DNA of 64,000 nt from Aureliella sp046290675 (GTDB taxonomy: Bacteria > Planctomycetota > Planctomycetia > Pirellulales > Pirellulaceae), in contig JBKAHA010000011.1 in NCBI GenBank assembly GCA_046290675.1, positions 124,001-188,000 of the forward strand, given 5' to 3'. The translations under genes and the position numbers were made by a program. Every line of letters starts with the position of its first letter. Position 1 is the first letter of the stretch. This document shows positions 1 to 8,348 of this stretch, piece by piece. The notes below the pieces were generated by a model. The model was not told the DNA's origin. It saw only the letters and a program-made list of their open reading frames with translations, and did not search any database.

Positions 1-1119
1 CGCCACCGCCAGCAGTCGCTCGAGGAGCAATTGCCAAATGCGAGGGTCGTTCAGTGGGCGGATCTAAGGCTGCCAGAAGTCTTCGAGCGTTTTCAATGTA
101 TGGCTAAGCCTGGGTATCTCCGGTTTTACAATCGAGCTAAGAGTTGGATGGCCAAAGCGCTGAAGTCGGGCGAGCAATTCGATTTAGTTCATCAGGTTGG
201 ACCGTTGGCGCTGCGGTATGCGAGTCCCGCAGCCAGTTTTCCCTGGCCGCTTGTGATTGGACCGCTTGCCGGAAGCTTGCGAACACCGCCTGGATTCGAA
301 AAAGAGTGTGGGCGTTCTTCAGCTTTGTACACACGGATGCGTGGCGTTGATTCCGTTCGCCTACGTTTTGATCGTGCACTACGCAATTCATACGAGAAAG
401 CGTCTTTGGTTCTCGGTGTAGCTCCATACGTGGAGACACTTCTGCAGGGCATACGCGTTCGCCGCTTCGAACTGGTTAGCGAGACAGGCATTCGAGAGTT
501 GGCACCGCCAACGACGCAAAACACCGGTGACCAAGTGCGGCTTCTTTACGTCGGGCGACTCGTTCGCACGAAGGGGCTGCGCGACTTAATTCGAGCTATG
601 GGGTCCTTGAAGGATCTTCACTACGTGACTTTGGATGTAGCCGGAACTGGCGAAGATGAGAGTTTTTGCCGTAACGAGGTCGAGCGGTTAGGGATTGAAG
701 ATCGCGTTTTCTTTCATGGGCAGCTCACTCGGGGCGAAGTGGAAAGCCTCTATCGGCTGACTGACGTGTTCGTATTCCCCAGTTTTCGGGAGCCGAGCGG
801 GAATGTGGTCTTCGAGGCGATGCGTCATGGATTGCCAGTGATCACCACTGACCGTGGCGGACCAGGTTTTCTCGTGGATGAGAAATCCGGGGTCAAGCTT
901 GCAGCGAACGGCCCGGAGCAACTCGCGAGAGATTTGGGGGAGACGATTCGGAAGCTGGCTACGACGCCCGCGCTACGCATGTGGTATTCGCAAGGAGCGC
1001 GGTCTCGAGTTGCCGAAGTTGGACTCTGGTCAAGCAAAATCAAGCACATGTTGGGCTTATACGAAGAAGTCCTTGAACAACACGCTTCAGAGGCGCAGGA
1101 GGTTTTCCATGTTGGGTAA
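1..1119 (+). CDS. Glycosyltransferase family 4 (GT-B fold), 5' end cut by window edge
   Basis: The reading frame is open from base 1, so the N-terminus lies outside the window; the TTG at 31 is only an internal codon or a weak alternative start. The C-terminal half carries the group 1 glycosyltransferase signature: a YVGRL.RTKG strand-loop that begins the nucleotide-sugar domain, then FPS.REPSGNVVFEAM with the acidic E..E pair used to bind the donor sugar, then GLPVITTDRGG. The enzyme probably adds a sugar to a lipid-linked oligosaccharide at the cytoplasmic face of the membrane. It is the first visible gene of a run of polysaccharide genes and overlaps the next gene by 11 bases, so the two are probably translated together. 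Donor and acceptor cannot be read from the sequence. Confidence 0.88.
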   Translation, partial: RHRQQSLEEQLPNARVVQWADLRLPEVFERFQCMAKPGYLRFYNRAKSWMAKALKSGEQFDLVHQVGPLALRYASPAASFPWPLVIGPLAGSLRTPPGFEKECGRSSALYTRMRGVDSVRLRFDRALRNSYEKASLVLGVAPYVETLLQGIRVRRFELVSETGIRELAPPTTQNTGDQVRLLYVGRLVRTKGLRDLIRAMGSLKDLHYVTLDVAGTGEDESFCRNEVERLGIEDRVFFHGQLTRGEVESLYRLTDVFVFPSFREPSGNVVFEAMRHGLPVITTDRGGPGFLVDEKSGVKLAANGPEQLARDLGETIRKLATTPALRMWYSQGARSRVAEVGLWSSKIKHMLGLYEEVLEQHASEAQEVFHVG

Positions 1120-1582
1120 AACAAACACGCAGCGGCGGAGACGGGTACTTGCCGTCTGCTCCGGTGGTGGGCATTGGGTTCAGATGAAGCGACTCCAACC
1201 GGCATTCGTCGGCAGTTGCGTTACTTATGCGTCGGTACATCGAGTGACCGGGGAGGAAGTCGGCGGCGCTCAGTTCTTCCGCCTACCCGACGCGAACAAA
1301 GATACCAAGCTTCGAATGTTGGCTCTTTTGATTCGGATGCTATGGATTCTTATTCGAGTTCGGCCCCACGTGGTGATCTCGACTGGGGCAGCGCCTGGCT
1401 ATCTAGCTGTTCGGATCGGACGATTATTGGGGGCCCGGACGCTGTTTCTGGACAGCATTGCCAATGCGGAGCAGCTCTCGTTGTCGGCATCCATGTGCGT
1501 TGGGGTCGCCGATGTCACTTTGTCGCAATGGCGTGATGTGGCCGAGCAAAATGGCCTGCAACACTGGGGGGCAGTTCTATGA
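1109..1582 (+). CDS. Alg14/PssD-like glycosyltransferase subunit
   Basis: The 157-residue product begins at an ATG preceded by AGGCGCAGGAGG, a good ribosome site inside the end of the previous gene. It has the glycine-rich CSGGGH loop near the N-terminus, a hydrophobic helix around residues 60-75 and a STGAAPGYLA loop. These are features of the Alg14/PssD/CpsF family, which forms the membrane-anchored half of a two-subunit glycosyltransferase. The partner subunit is encoded next, overlapping by 4 bases (ATGA), which is typical for this obligate pair. In known pairs the complex transfers a sugar such as N-acetylglucosamine or glucuronic acid to a polyprenyl-linked acceptor; the sugar here is unknown. 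Frames extending upstream of 1109 are out-of-frame readings of the previous gene. Confidence 0.85.
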   Translation: MLGKTNTQRRRRVLAVCSGGGHWVQMKRLQPAFVGSCVTYASVHRVTGEEVGGAQFFRLPDANKDTKLRMLALLIRMLWILIRVRPHVVISTGAAPGYLAVRIGRLLGARTLFLDSIANAEQLSLSASMCVGVADVTLSQWRDVAEQNGLQHWGAVL

Positions 1583-2088
1583 TCTTCGCAACCGTAGGAA
1601 CGCAACTGCCATTTGATCGGCTCACCAGCGCTTTGGACGAATGGGCGAGAACACATGCGGAAAAAGATGTTTTCGCGCAAATTGGAGCGACAGGCTTCAT
1701 TCCTCAATCAATGCGGTGGTCCCCTAGCCTGACGCCGGAGCAGTTTCAAAGGCAGCTATCCAGCGCCTCGCTTGTGATTTCCCATGCTGGCATCGGGTCC
1801 ATCATTTCTGCTTTGGAGCTTGGGAAGCCCCTAATCGTGATGCCACGCCAGGCACGCTACGGCGAGCATCGCAATGATCACCAGGTCGCGACCGCTAAAC
1901 GGTTTCAAGCTATGCGGTCGATCCGTGTCGTTCAAGACGAACATGAGCTCGTCCGATGTCTTTCAACCATCTGCAGCGAGCATACGAAAGCCGCGGAGGT
2001 TGGGCCTCCAGCTCCCAAGCTCTTGAGTCGGATCAGGGACTTTATTTCGGCCAATGACGCGACCAGGAGTGCGGCGAATGCAAAATAA
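1579..2088 (+). CDS. Alg13/PssE-like glycosyltransferase catalytic subunit
   Basis: The 169-residue product matches the C-terminal domain of GT family 28 enzymes, as in Alg13 and PssE. It begins with the typical MIFATVGTQ.PFDRL and has SHAGIGSI, the loop that contacts the UDP-sugar, followed by GKPLIVMPR and a basic patch with H.NDHQ. It has no membrane segment and would rely on the upstream Alg14-like protein to reach the membrane. The start overlaps the stop of that gene by 4 bases. Together the two should act as one enzyme that extends a lipid-linked repeat unit of an exopolysaccharide. Identity as a pair is strong; the exact sugar is not determinable. Confidence 0.88.
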   Translation: MIFATVGTQLPFDRLTSALDEWARTHAEKDVFAQIGATGFIPQSMRWSPSLTPEQFQRQLSSASLVISHAGIGSIISALELGKPLIVMPRQARYGEHRNDHQVATAKRFQAMRSIRVVQDEHELVRCLSTICSEHTKAAEVGPPAPKLLSRIRDFISANDATRSAANAK

Positions 2089-3655
2089 TCATCGAACGCA
2101 TCCAACGCGCCCGCGCAGCTCCGGCAGCGGAAACGACGCTGAAGAATCTTTGCGCACGAGTTTGTGGAGCCCGTTCGTGCTTCTGCTTTACCGGCTGTGC
2201 AATGGGCGCCGTCGATGGCGGCTCGGGCGGATCTTGTTGCAGCTCGTACTACGACTCGAGGGCGGCGGCATGTACTCTGCTACAGCTCGCCAAATCATGC
2301 GTGAGTCGCATGGCGTTGCGATTGGTCCGCTCAGCTATGGACACTGCTTTGATCCGGCTGTCATCCCGCCTGGCGTTCAAATCGGGAACTATGTTTCGAT
2401 CGCGCCCAATGCTCGATTTTTTGTGCAAAACCATCCGCTTGATACCATTTCGACGCATCCTGTTTTCTATGAAGACTCGCCAGGCGTCGCGGAGACGAAT
2501 TGCCTGCCACCCGGTCAGCTTGTCGTTGGGCATGATGTCTGGATTGGCTACAACGCCGTGGTCACGCCAGGATGCAGCCGCATTGGCAACGGTGCCGTTA
2601 TTGCGGCAGGAGCGGTGGTGACGAAAGACGTGCCGGACTACGCCGTCGTGGCGGGGAACCCCGCGCAAGTTTTACGCTCCCGACTACCCGAAGAATCGCA
2701 GGCGGTCCTCCAAGCAAGCCGTTGGTGGGAAAAGGGGCCTGCAGCAGCCAAGCTGATGTCGCACACGCTCCCGATCACTTCACCTGAAGGAGAGACCAAA
2801 GCGGCTATCGCATCGGTCATCATTCCTGCCCACAACGAAGCGTCGGTCATTCGGCGATGCCTCGACGGCCTGCTGGCGAATTCGCTGCCCGGCGAGGTGG
2901 AGATCATCGTGGTCGGAAACGGATGCGATGACGACACCTGTGATATCGCTCGCGGCTACGGCGATCCAGTTCGCGTGCTGGAAACGCCTGCGGCATCGAA
3001 GGTCGAAGCGCTCAACATGGGCGATCGTACGGCTTGCTACTTTCCTCGTTTTTATGTTGATGCGGATGTCCAAATCGATATCGACGCCATCCGCGCCACA
3101 GTGAGGACACTCTCACGGTCAGGTGTGAAGGCGGCCTCACCCCGAGTGGAATGGGATCTGCGCCACCGTGGCTGGGCGGTGAAGAGTTTTTATCGCGTAT
3201 GGGCACTGCAGCCCTATTTTGACGACGGGAGATTGGGATCTGGGGTCTACGCATTGAATGAAGCAGGGCACGAACGCCTATCGCAATTTCCCGATGTAAC
3301 CGCCGATGATGAGTACGTGCGACAGCTTTTTGAGCCGAGCGAACGACGCACTGCGCCGGGAAATTCTTTTCTGGTGACTCCGCCCGCAACGCTCGGTGAC
3401 TTGGTGCGGATCAAGACACGTAGTCGACGCGGCACTCAGCAACTCAAGCAGCACTTTGCTGCCCTTAATCGCGATGCGAGGCAACGTCGCTGGGCGTTTG
3501 CGATGCGGCTCGCGGTGCGGATCCACCTCTGGCCGTCTGCAATCGTCTACTTCGCGGTTGTGGCAATGACGCTTGTCAAAGCACGGCAATCTCGGCACAT
3601 GGATCACAAAACGGTCTGGGAGCGGGATCGTTCTTCTCGTCGCGTTGTTGCCTAG
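2078..3655 (+). CDS. Fusion of hexapeptide-repeat acyltransferase and family 2 glycosyltransferase
   Basis: The start is set at the ATG at 2078 because AGGAG lies 8 bases upstream; an ATG at 2054 is possible but lacks such a site. The 525-residue product has two enzymatic halves. Residues about 60-210 form a left-handed beta helix of the serine acetyltransferase type, with the imperfect hexapeptides V.IGNYVSIAPNA, VGHDVWIGYNAVV and IGNGAVIAAGAVVTKDVP, ending in VVAGNPAQ. Residues about 245-450 form a GT-A domain with ASVIIPAHNEASVI at the N-terminus and FYVDADVQI, a DxD-type metal site. A hydrophobic helix lies near residue 490. It probably O-acetylates (or similarly acylates) a sugar and transfers a sugar during assembly of the same polymer. 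The fusion joins activities usually encoded by two genes. Confidence 0.85.
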   Translation: MQNNHRTHPTRPRSSGSGNDAEESLRTSLWSPFVLLLYRLCNGRRRWRLGRILLQLVLRLEGGGMYSATARQIMRESHGVAIGPLSYGHCFDPAVIPPGVQIGNYVSIAPNARFFVQNHPLDTISTHPVFYEDSPGVAETNCLPPGQLVVGHDVWIGYNAVVTPGCSRIGNGAVIAAGAVVTKDVPDYAVVAGNPAQVLRSRLPEESQAVLQASRWWEKGPAAAKLMSHTLPITSPEGETKAAIASVIIPAHNEASVIRRCLDGLLANSLPGEVEIIVVGNGCDDDTCDIARGYGDPVRVLETPAASKVEALNMGDRTACYFPRFYVDADVQIDIDAIRATVRTLSRSGVKAASPRVEWDLRHRGWAVKSFYRVWALQPYFDDGRLGSGVYALNEAGHERLSQFPDVTADDEYVRQLFEPSERRTAPGNSFLVTPPATLGDLVRIKTRSRRGTQQLKQHFAALNRDARQRRWAFAMRLAVRIHLWPSAIVYFAVVAMTLVKARQSRHMDHKTVWERDRSSRRVVA

Positions 3656-3707
3656 CGTTCTGTCGCACCGTATCTCCCGCTTTGTCCGTTCCTAGCAAAC
3701 CAGCATT

Positions 3708-5891
3708 ATGGTCGCTCCAACACCCATACAACGAATCGACTCCGCCTCGCAATCGTCGCAATACGCGGCTGAACGCATGGTTCCATCACGAGGCCTCGAC
3801 GACTACGAAGAAGAGCAAACCGGCGGTAGTAACCCACTGAAGTTCATTGAGCGGACATTGCGCGGACGTTGGAAAATCGCGTGCTCGCTGGCGGCTGCTC
3901 TCGGATTGGTGGGATTGATCACTGGATACTTCCTACAGAAGCCAAGTTACCAGAGTACAGGCATCGTCCAAGTGAGTGCGAATCGCCCGGGCATCATGTA
4001 CGAGGACCGGGATGATTCGAGGCTACGTCTCTTTGATGCTTTTGTTTCTGCCGAAGCTGCCTACTTGACCAGCCGCCCAGTGTTGGAGCGAGCATTGGGG
4101 GAAAGTGGGATCGCTGATCTTGGTTGGTCTCCAACCGCAGACAACGTGCGACGACTCTATGACGCGATCGACGTAAATGCGAAGGGGGGCCTGATCACCG
4201 TCGCATGCAGCTCGACAGTGGCAACGGAAGCTGCTGCGATGGCCAATTCGCTCCTTGACGCCTATTCGAATATGCACGTTGAGCATCTGCGAAGAGAGGA
4301 GTCCGTCCGTGAACGTCAGTTGGCAATTCGTGAGGCCGAGTTGCTGGTGAAGCTCGAAGGACTTGAGGGAAGAATCAAAGCGGTAGGCCAGGAGTATGGT
4401 GTCCAGAGTATTGCAGCGGCTCATGTGCGCAAGATCGCTCAGATTGAAGAAGTTGATCTCCGCGTTGCCGAGCTAGCCACAACCGTGGCAAGTCGCGAGG
4501 CAGCCGATTCACTGAGCGAAGTCGATACAGGCGACGTGGAGATTAAGCGTTTGGTTGTTCTTGACCACGCGATGGCGGACATGCTGTTTGAACGAACGAA
4601 ACGAGCGGCGCGAATAGCGAGTTTGCCTGATGGACTTGCGCCGTCACATCCGTCTGTCGTCCAGGCGAAGAAGGCTTTGGCCTCCATTGACGCCGCAGTC
4701 GAGGATCGCCGAGCTCAACTGGCGACGCTTGGAACGACGGGCGCCTTGACTAAAGCTGGAAAAAATGCGGAAGAAGACTCACTCGAGGGCTTAAGGGCCC
4801 TTTTGACGCGGCTGCGTTCCCGGGTCCAGGAGCTCCGAGGCGAAGCCGTCGAACTTAACGCAAGGCTGATCGAATTAGAGTTTTTGGATGGCGAGCGAGA
4901 GCAAGTTCGTAACTTGCTCGATCAGACGCGAAATGTGTTGGAACAGGTTCGAGTCGAAAGCCAAAACACATTGCCAGGGACGATCGAGATAAGAGCGCGT
5001 GGCAGTGTGCCTGCCCAGCCAGCGAAAGACAAACGAAAAGTGATGGCCGCAGTCGGATGTGTTGCCGGTGCGGGGGCCGGATTCGTTGGCGTGCTCGTAT
5101 TTGGGATGTTGCTGGGCATGATCCGCTACAGCGACGAGCTTGAAGCCGCGTTGCCCGATCTGAAGCTGGCGGGCGTCCTGCCAGAGCATGATGGCGATCA
5201 TGAATCTGATGGCCAATACCAATACGCGGTCTACCGGCTTCGGAACGAATTGCAACTGGCGTATGCGAACAACTGCCATAGTCGTGTCATAGTCGTTACA
5301 AGCTCGAAGCCTGATTCCGGCGGTTCTAGCACAGCGAAGGCGCTCGCCGAGTCTTTAGCGCAAGCCAACGCCAGGACGGTTCTCGTCGATGCGGATCTCC
5401 TACATCCGTCATTGACGGAATCTCTAAGTTTGGCAGGGAACGCAGGCGTTCGCGAAGCCCTGAAGCACGACCGATTGAATGGGGAAATTTGTTCTCTCGA
5501 CTCGAAGAATCTTTTCGCACTCCCGAGCGGCCACGATTCAGGGATTCATGACCAACACGTTTCCCATGTAGCGTTGCGGCGTCTAGTAACGCGTCTTCGC
5601 GAAGAATTCGAATTTGTCATTATCGACGCCGGTGCGATTCGAGATCGACTTGTTGCTCGATTGGCGGCCGCCGAGGCGGATCAGGTGTTGCTCGTCGCCG
5701 CTTGCAAACAGACGGCGAAGGAAGTTGTCCAAGCGAAGCAAATTCTTGCGAGCACTGCAACGGATTTACGTCTTGTTTTCAACCGCTCGCTCCCTGACGA
5801 CCCCAGTGCGGTGCTTTCCGAGAGTAGCCAATTCATGAAACAAAGGTTCGTAGGAAAATTCTTGGATCGATTCGTAAAGGTAAGTCAATGA
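3708..5891 (+). CDS. Wzz/Wzc-like chain-length protein with tyrosine-kinase-like ATPase domain (P-loop degenerate)
   Basis: The 727-residue protein has the layout of polysaccharide co-polymerases. A cytoplasmic N-terminal tail is followed by a membrane helix near residues 60-80, a long periplasmic region rich in heptads (about 190-410), a second membrane helix near 445-470 and a cytoplasmic ATPase-like domain (about 520-715). In bacterial tyrosine kinases of this family the Walker A motif is GxGK[ST][ST]. Here the equivalent is SGGSST, with Ser540 where the lysine should be. The later VDAD (Walker A') and FVIIDAG (Walker B) strands are kept. No tyrosine-rich C-terminal tail is present. It probably still sets polymer length by its Wzz part, but kinase activity is doubtful. 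The stop overlaps the next start by 4 bases. Confidence 0.85.
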   Translation: MVAPTPIQRIDSASQSSQYAAERMVPSRGLDDYEEEQTGGSNPLKFIERTLRGRWKIACSLAAALGLVGLITGYFLQKPSYQSTGIVQVSANRPGIMYEDRDDSRLRLFDAFVSAEAAYLTSRPVLERALGESGIADLGWSPTADNVRRLYDAIDVNAKGGLITVACSSTVATEAAAMANSLLDAYSNMHVEHLRREESVRERQLAIREAELLVKLEGLEGRIKAVGQEYGVQSIAAAHVRKIAQIEEVDLRVAELATTVASREAADSLSEVDTGDVEIKRLVVLDHAMADMLFERTKRAARIASLPDGLAPSHPSVVQAKKALASIDAAVEDRRAQLATLGTTGALTKAGKNAEEDSLEGLRALLTRLRSRVQELRGEAVELNARLIELEFLDGEREQVRNLLDQTRNVLEQVRVESQNTLPGTIEIRARGSVPAQPAKDKRKVMAAVGCVAGAGAGFVGVLVFGMLLGMIRYSDELEAALPDLKLAGVLPEHDGDHESDGQYQYAVYRLRNELQLAYANNCHSRVIVVTSSKPDSGGSSTAKALAESLAQANARTVLVDADLLHPSLTESLSLAGNAGVREALKHDRLNGEICSLDSKNLFALPSGHDSGIHDQHVSHVALRRLVTRLREEFEFVIIDAGAIRDRLVARLAAAEADQVLLVAACKQTAKEVVQAKQILASTATDLRLVFNRSLPDDPSAVLSESSQFMKQRFVGKFLDRFVKVSQ

Positions 5892-6802
5892 AAAAACTCC
5901 ATTTCACGCGCATTCACTGTTTGGCAGTTGAGGGGCGAATGAAACTGTTGAGCGTGAGCATACTCGTGCTCATGTCGTTCGCGGGGACAGCAGCCTACGG
6001 AGGAACCTACTCGCCAGTTCAGTCGTTGGCTCGTCCCTTCGGCCTAGACATCGTTGATCGCGTCCAGCTAGCTGGATCCGATGATCGCGCGGCATCCTTT
6101 ATGCAAGATGCGCTGCCGGATATCGAGTACGTGATCAATCAAAACCTGGGTGAAAGAGAATCGATCCCGAATGTGTCGGGGATCGCATTGGATCCGGCAG
6201 ATCTAGTGCTGCAATACGATTCCAACGTTCGGGCATACTTCGTTGGTGAGGGTGCCGGCTATCACAATACCCTTGGTTTCTTCACGACGGATTACGACAT
6301 TAACGAAGGAATCACTGCGACGGATGCTCAGCTTATCTTCCCCGATGCATCGAGTTCTATTTCCTATCTGGATACCGGAAATACAGGAGGGAACAGATCT
6401 CTGTTTGCCCCCTTGCTCGTTGGCGACTTCGTGGAACTGGGAGATTTGACAGCGGGAACCGCCATCAACCCGTTCGTCGTTTCCAATGGAGCATTTGGGG
6501 GAACCAATGTGTATACCGCTTTTCCAGAGCAGAATCCCGACGGAATTCAGCACTTCATCTCGCTCGCAGTGACAGCCTTTGAAGACAGTCCCTACTTGGT
6601 GATTGGCATTGAGGACTTGCATGGAGGCGGCGACAACGATTTCAATGATCTCGTTTTCGTACTCGATATTGGTAGGGAAAACGTTTCTCACTTAGTTGCC
6701 GCTGCCGTGCCGCTGCCACCTGTTTTTGCGGCTTTAATCGGACCTGGGATCGCAGGCGTGTTGTATTACCGCAGACGCGAGAAGAGTCTTCATGATGGAT
6801 GA
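5888..6802 (+). CDS. Secreted DUF4114-type protein with VPLP (PEP-CTERM-like) sorting tail
   Basis: The 304-residue product has an N-terminal signal sequence and a C-terminal tail made of VPLPP, a hydrophobic stretch of about 17 residues and the basic cluster YYRRRE. This is the three-part layout of proteins handled by exosortases. Near residues 245-258 it has GGGDNDFNDLVF, the acidic signature of DUF4114 domains. The likely enzyme, an exosortase, is encoded directly downstream with an 11-base overlap, so this is probably its local substrate and a surface or matrix protein. An ATG at 5939, preceded by GAGGGGCGA, would give a shorter and more typical signal peptide and may be the true start. 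The molecular role is unknown. Confidence 0.8.
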   Translation: MKKLHFTRIHCLAVEGRMKLLSVSILVLMSFAGTAAYGGTYSPVQSLARPFGLDIVDRVQLAGSDDRAASFMQDALPDIEYVINQNLGERESIPNVSGIALDPADLVLQYDSNVRAYFVGEGAGYHNTLGFFTTDYDINEGITATDAQLIFPDASSSISYLDTGNTGGNRSLFAPLLVGDFVELGDLTAGTAINPFVVSNGAFGGTNVYTAFPEQNPDGIQHFISLAVTAFEDSPYLVIGIEDLHGGGDNDFNDLVFVLDIGRENVSHLVAAAVPLPPVFAALIGPGIAGVLYYRRREKSLHDG

Positions 6803-8348
6803 GACAAGGCGCCAATCATGGTGGCTCGTTTCGACGCTCGTATTCCTTGCTTTTGTCGCAGCACGACATGTATGGTTCGAGCTGCTTTTGGGATCTGGTG
6901 GTGACGCCGCGTCGACGGCGTATTTAGCTTTTGCCGTCGCTGCATATCTGATTTGGCATCATAAGGAAGAATTTCGTTTCGGAAAACGCTTCAACCCGTG
7001 GGGCATGACGACGCTCGCGGTGGGCGCAATGACCCTCTGGTGCTGTTCGACACAGGACGTGCTCTATGGCGAGCGGCTTGGAGCGGCTCTTTTACTGTGG
7101 GGCGTCCTGATGGCTTTCGCCCACCCCGCTCGGCTGCGGGCAGTCTTTTCCGTCGGTGCGGTCTTAGTCCTGTTCGCAATCGGGTTACCCGGCACATTAG
7201 GAAGTTACCTGACTTTGCCGCTGGCGAGCGCGAATGCAACTCTGGTTGGCTACGTGCTAACCGCGTTTGGTCATGAAAGTGAAGTATTAGGCACACTCGT
7301 TGTATCGGGCGACTTTGAATTGCAAGTTGTCGATGCATGCGATGGGCTGCGGCTGCTATGGGCGGTCGTTCTTTTATCTATTGCGCAGCTAGTTCCACGC
7401 GATGTTCCGCGACGTACCACGTTCATTGTGCTCGCCTGCGCGCCTGTGATCGCGCTGATGCTGAACTCCGCCCGAGTCTTATTGGCTTCGGTATTGTTTG
7501 CCGAAGTTCCGGAATCAGCGGCTGAGCTGGTCCATGATGCAACAGGATGGGCCATGATGGCTGGTGCGTGGCTGTTACCGGCAGGTTTAATTTGGGGCAT
7601 GGAGGTTGGCCGTGAATCGTCTGCACCGATGGGTTTTTCATCGCAACTTAGGAAACGCCATGAACCAGTAGGACTGCTGCGTTGGTCGGCCGTCGCCTTG
7701 ATGTTGATCGGCCTGTCTACGGGGCTTCAGAGCGAGGCTCCAACGGTAACGAGGTCGGAATTTGAGCAAGAAGCCAAGACTGTTTTCAATGCGGTTCCCT
7801 ATCGTTTCGAAGATTTCATTGGAGTCGAAGAGCTGCTGCCAGAACGCCAGCTGGCTGTATTGAAGCCTGATGCGTCAATAGGAATGCGGTTCGAATCGCA
7901 AGATCGGATGCAGCATTTCAAGTTGATTCTCACGATGCACGAGAACGGCCGATCCCATCGCGGCCACCAAGTTGAACGTTGCTATCGCAATTTGGGATGG
8001 AAGGTCAAGCGAACACAGACGAGCTCGGTGCAGCGTCCATTTGGCACCGTCGATACGACGGTTTGCCACCTCGAGCGAGAGCGATTGAGGCGTTTTGAAG
8101 GCATGGTTGTCTACAAGGCCAGCTTCAATATTGAGTTCGGGAACGGAAAAGTCCGAGAGAGTGCTACAGGATTACTGCAGTTGCAACTGCTGTTTCCAGC
8201 AGATTTTGAAATTGCTCTGCGTAAGCGAATCGTCGATGCGTGTATGGGGAGAATCCGCGGAGCCCTGCTGCAGGTTGAGCAAGGTTATCCGAATAGCGAT
8301 CTAGTTGGAGGAAATGCTTCAGATTGCAACAGATCTATATCAATTTGA
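6792..8348 (+). CDS. Exosortase with C-terminal EpsI-like domain
   Basis: The 518-residue protein begins with about eight membrane helices (residues 10-275). Within them are the three residues expected of the exosortase active site: Cys183 in VVDACDGLR, Arg228 in LNSARV and His248 in LVHDATGW. Exosortases are transpeptidase-like enzymes that cleave PEP-CTERM tails at the outer face of the inner membrane. After the last helix, residues about 300-518 form a soluble domain. Its pattern, a VPYRF..F start and a later Cys followed by LGWKV, resembles the EpsI/DUF3485 partner that is often fused to or encoded beside exosortases. It follows the VPLP-tailed protein gene. A second likely substrate is encoded at 27798-28628. 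Family assignment is firm; the subtype is not resolved here. Confidence 0.9.
   Translation: MMDETRRQSWWLVSTLVFLAFVAARHVWFELLLGSGGDAASTAYLAFAVAAYLIWHHKEEFRFGKRFNPWGMTTLAVGAMTLWCCSTQDVLYGERLGAALLLWGVLMAFAHPARLRAVFSVGAVLVLFAIGLPGTLGSYLTLPLASANATLVGYVLTAFGHESEVLGTLVVSGDFELQVVDACDGLRLLWAVVLLSIAQLVPRDVPRRTTFIVLACAPVIALMLNSARVLLASVLFAEVPESAAELVHDATGWAMMAGAWLLPAGLIWGMEVGRESSAPMGFSSQLRKRHEPVGLLRWSAVALMLIGLSTGLQSEAPTVTRSEFEQEAKTVFNAVPYRFEDFIGVEELLPERQLAVLKPDASIGMRFESQDRMQHFKLILTMHENGRSHRGHQVERCYRNLGWKVKRTQTSSVQRPFGTVDTTVCHLERERLRRFEGMVVYKASFNIEFGNGKVRESATGLLQLQLLFPADFEIALRKRIVDACMGRIRGALLQVEQGYPNSDLVGGNASDCNRSISI

Noticed and set aside
854..1108. Longer N-terminus for the Alg14-like gene
   Set aside because: The interval is the coding end of the previous glycosyltransferase; a strong ribosome site precedes the ATG at 1109.
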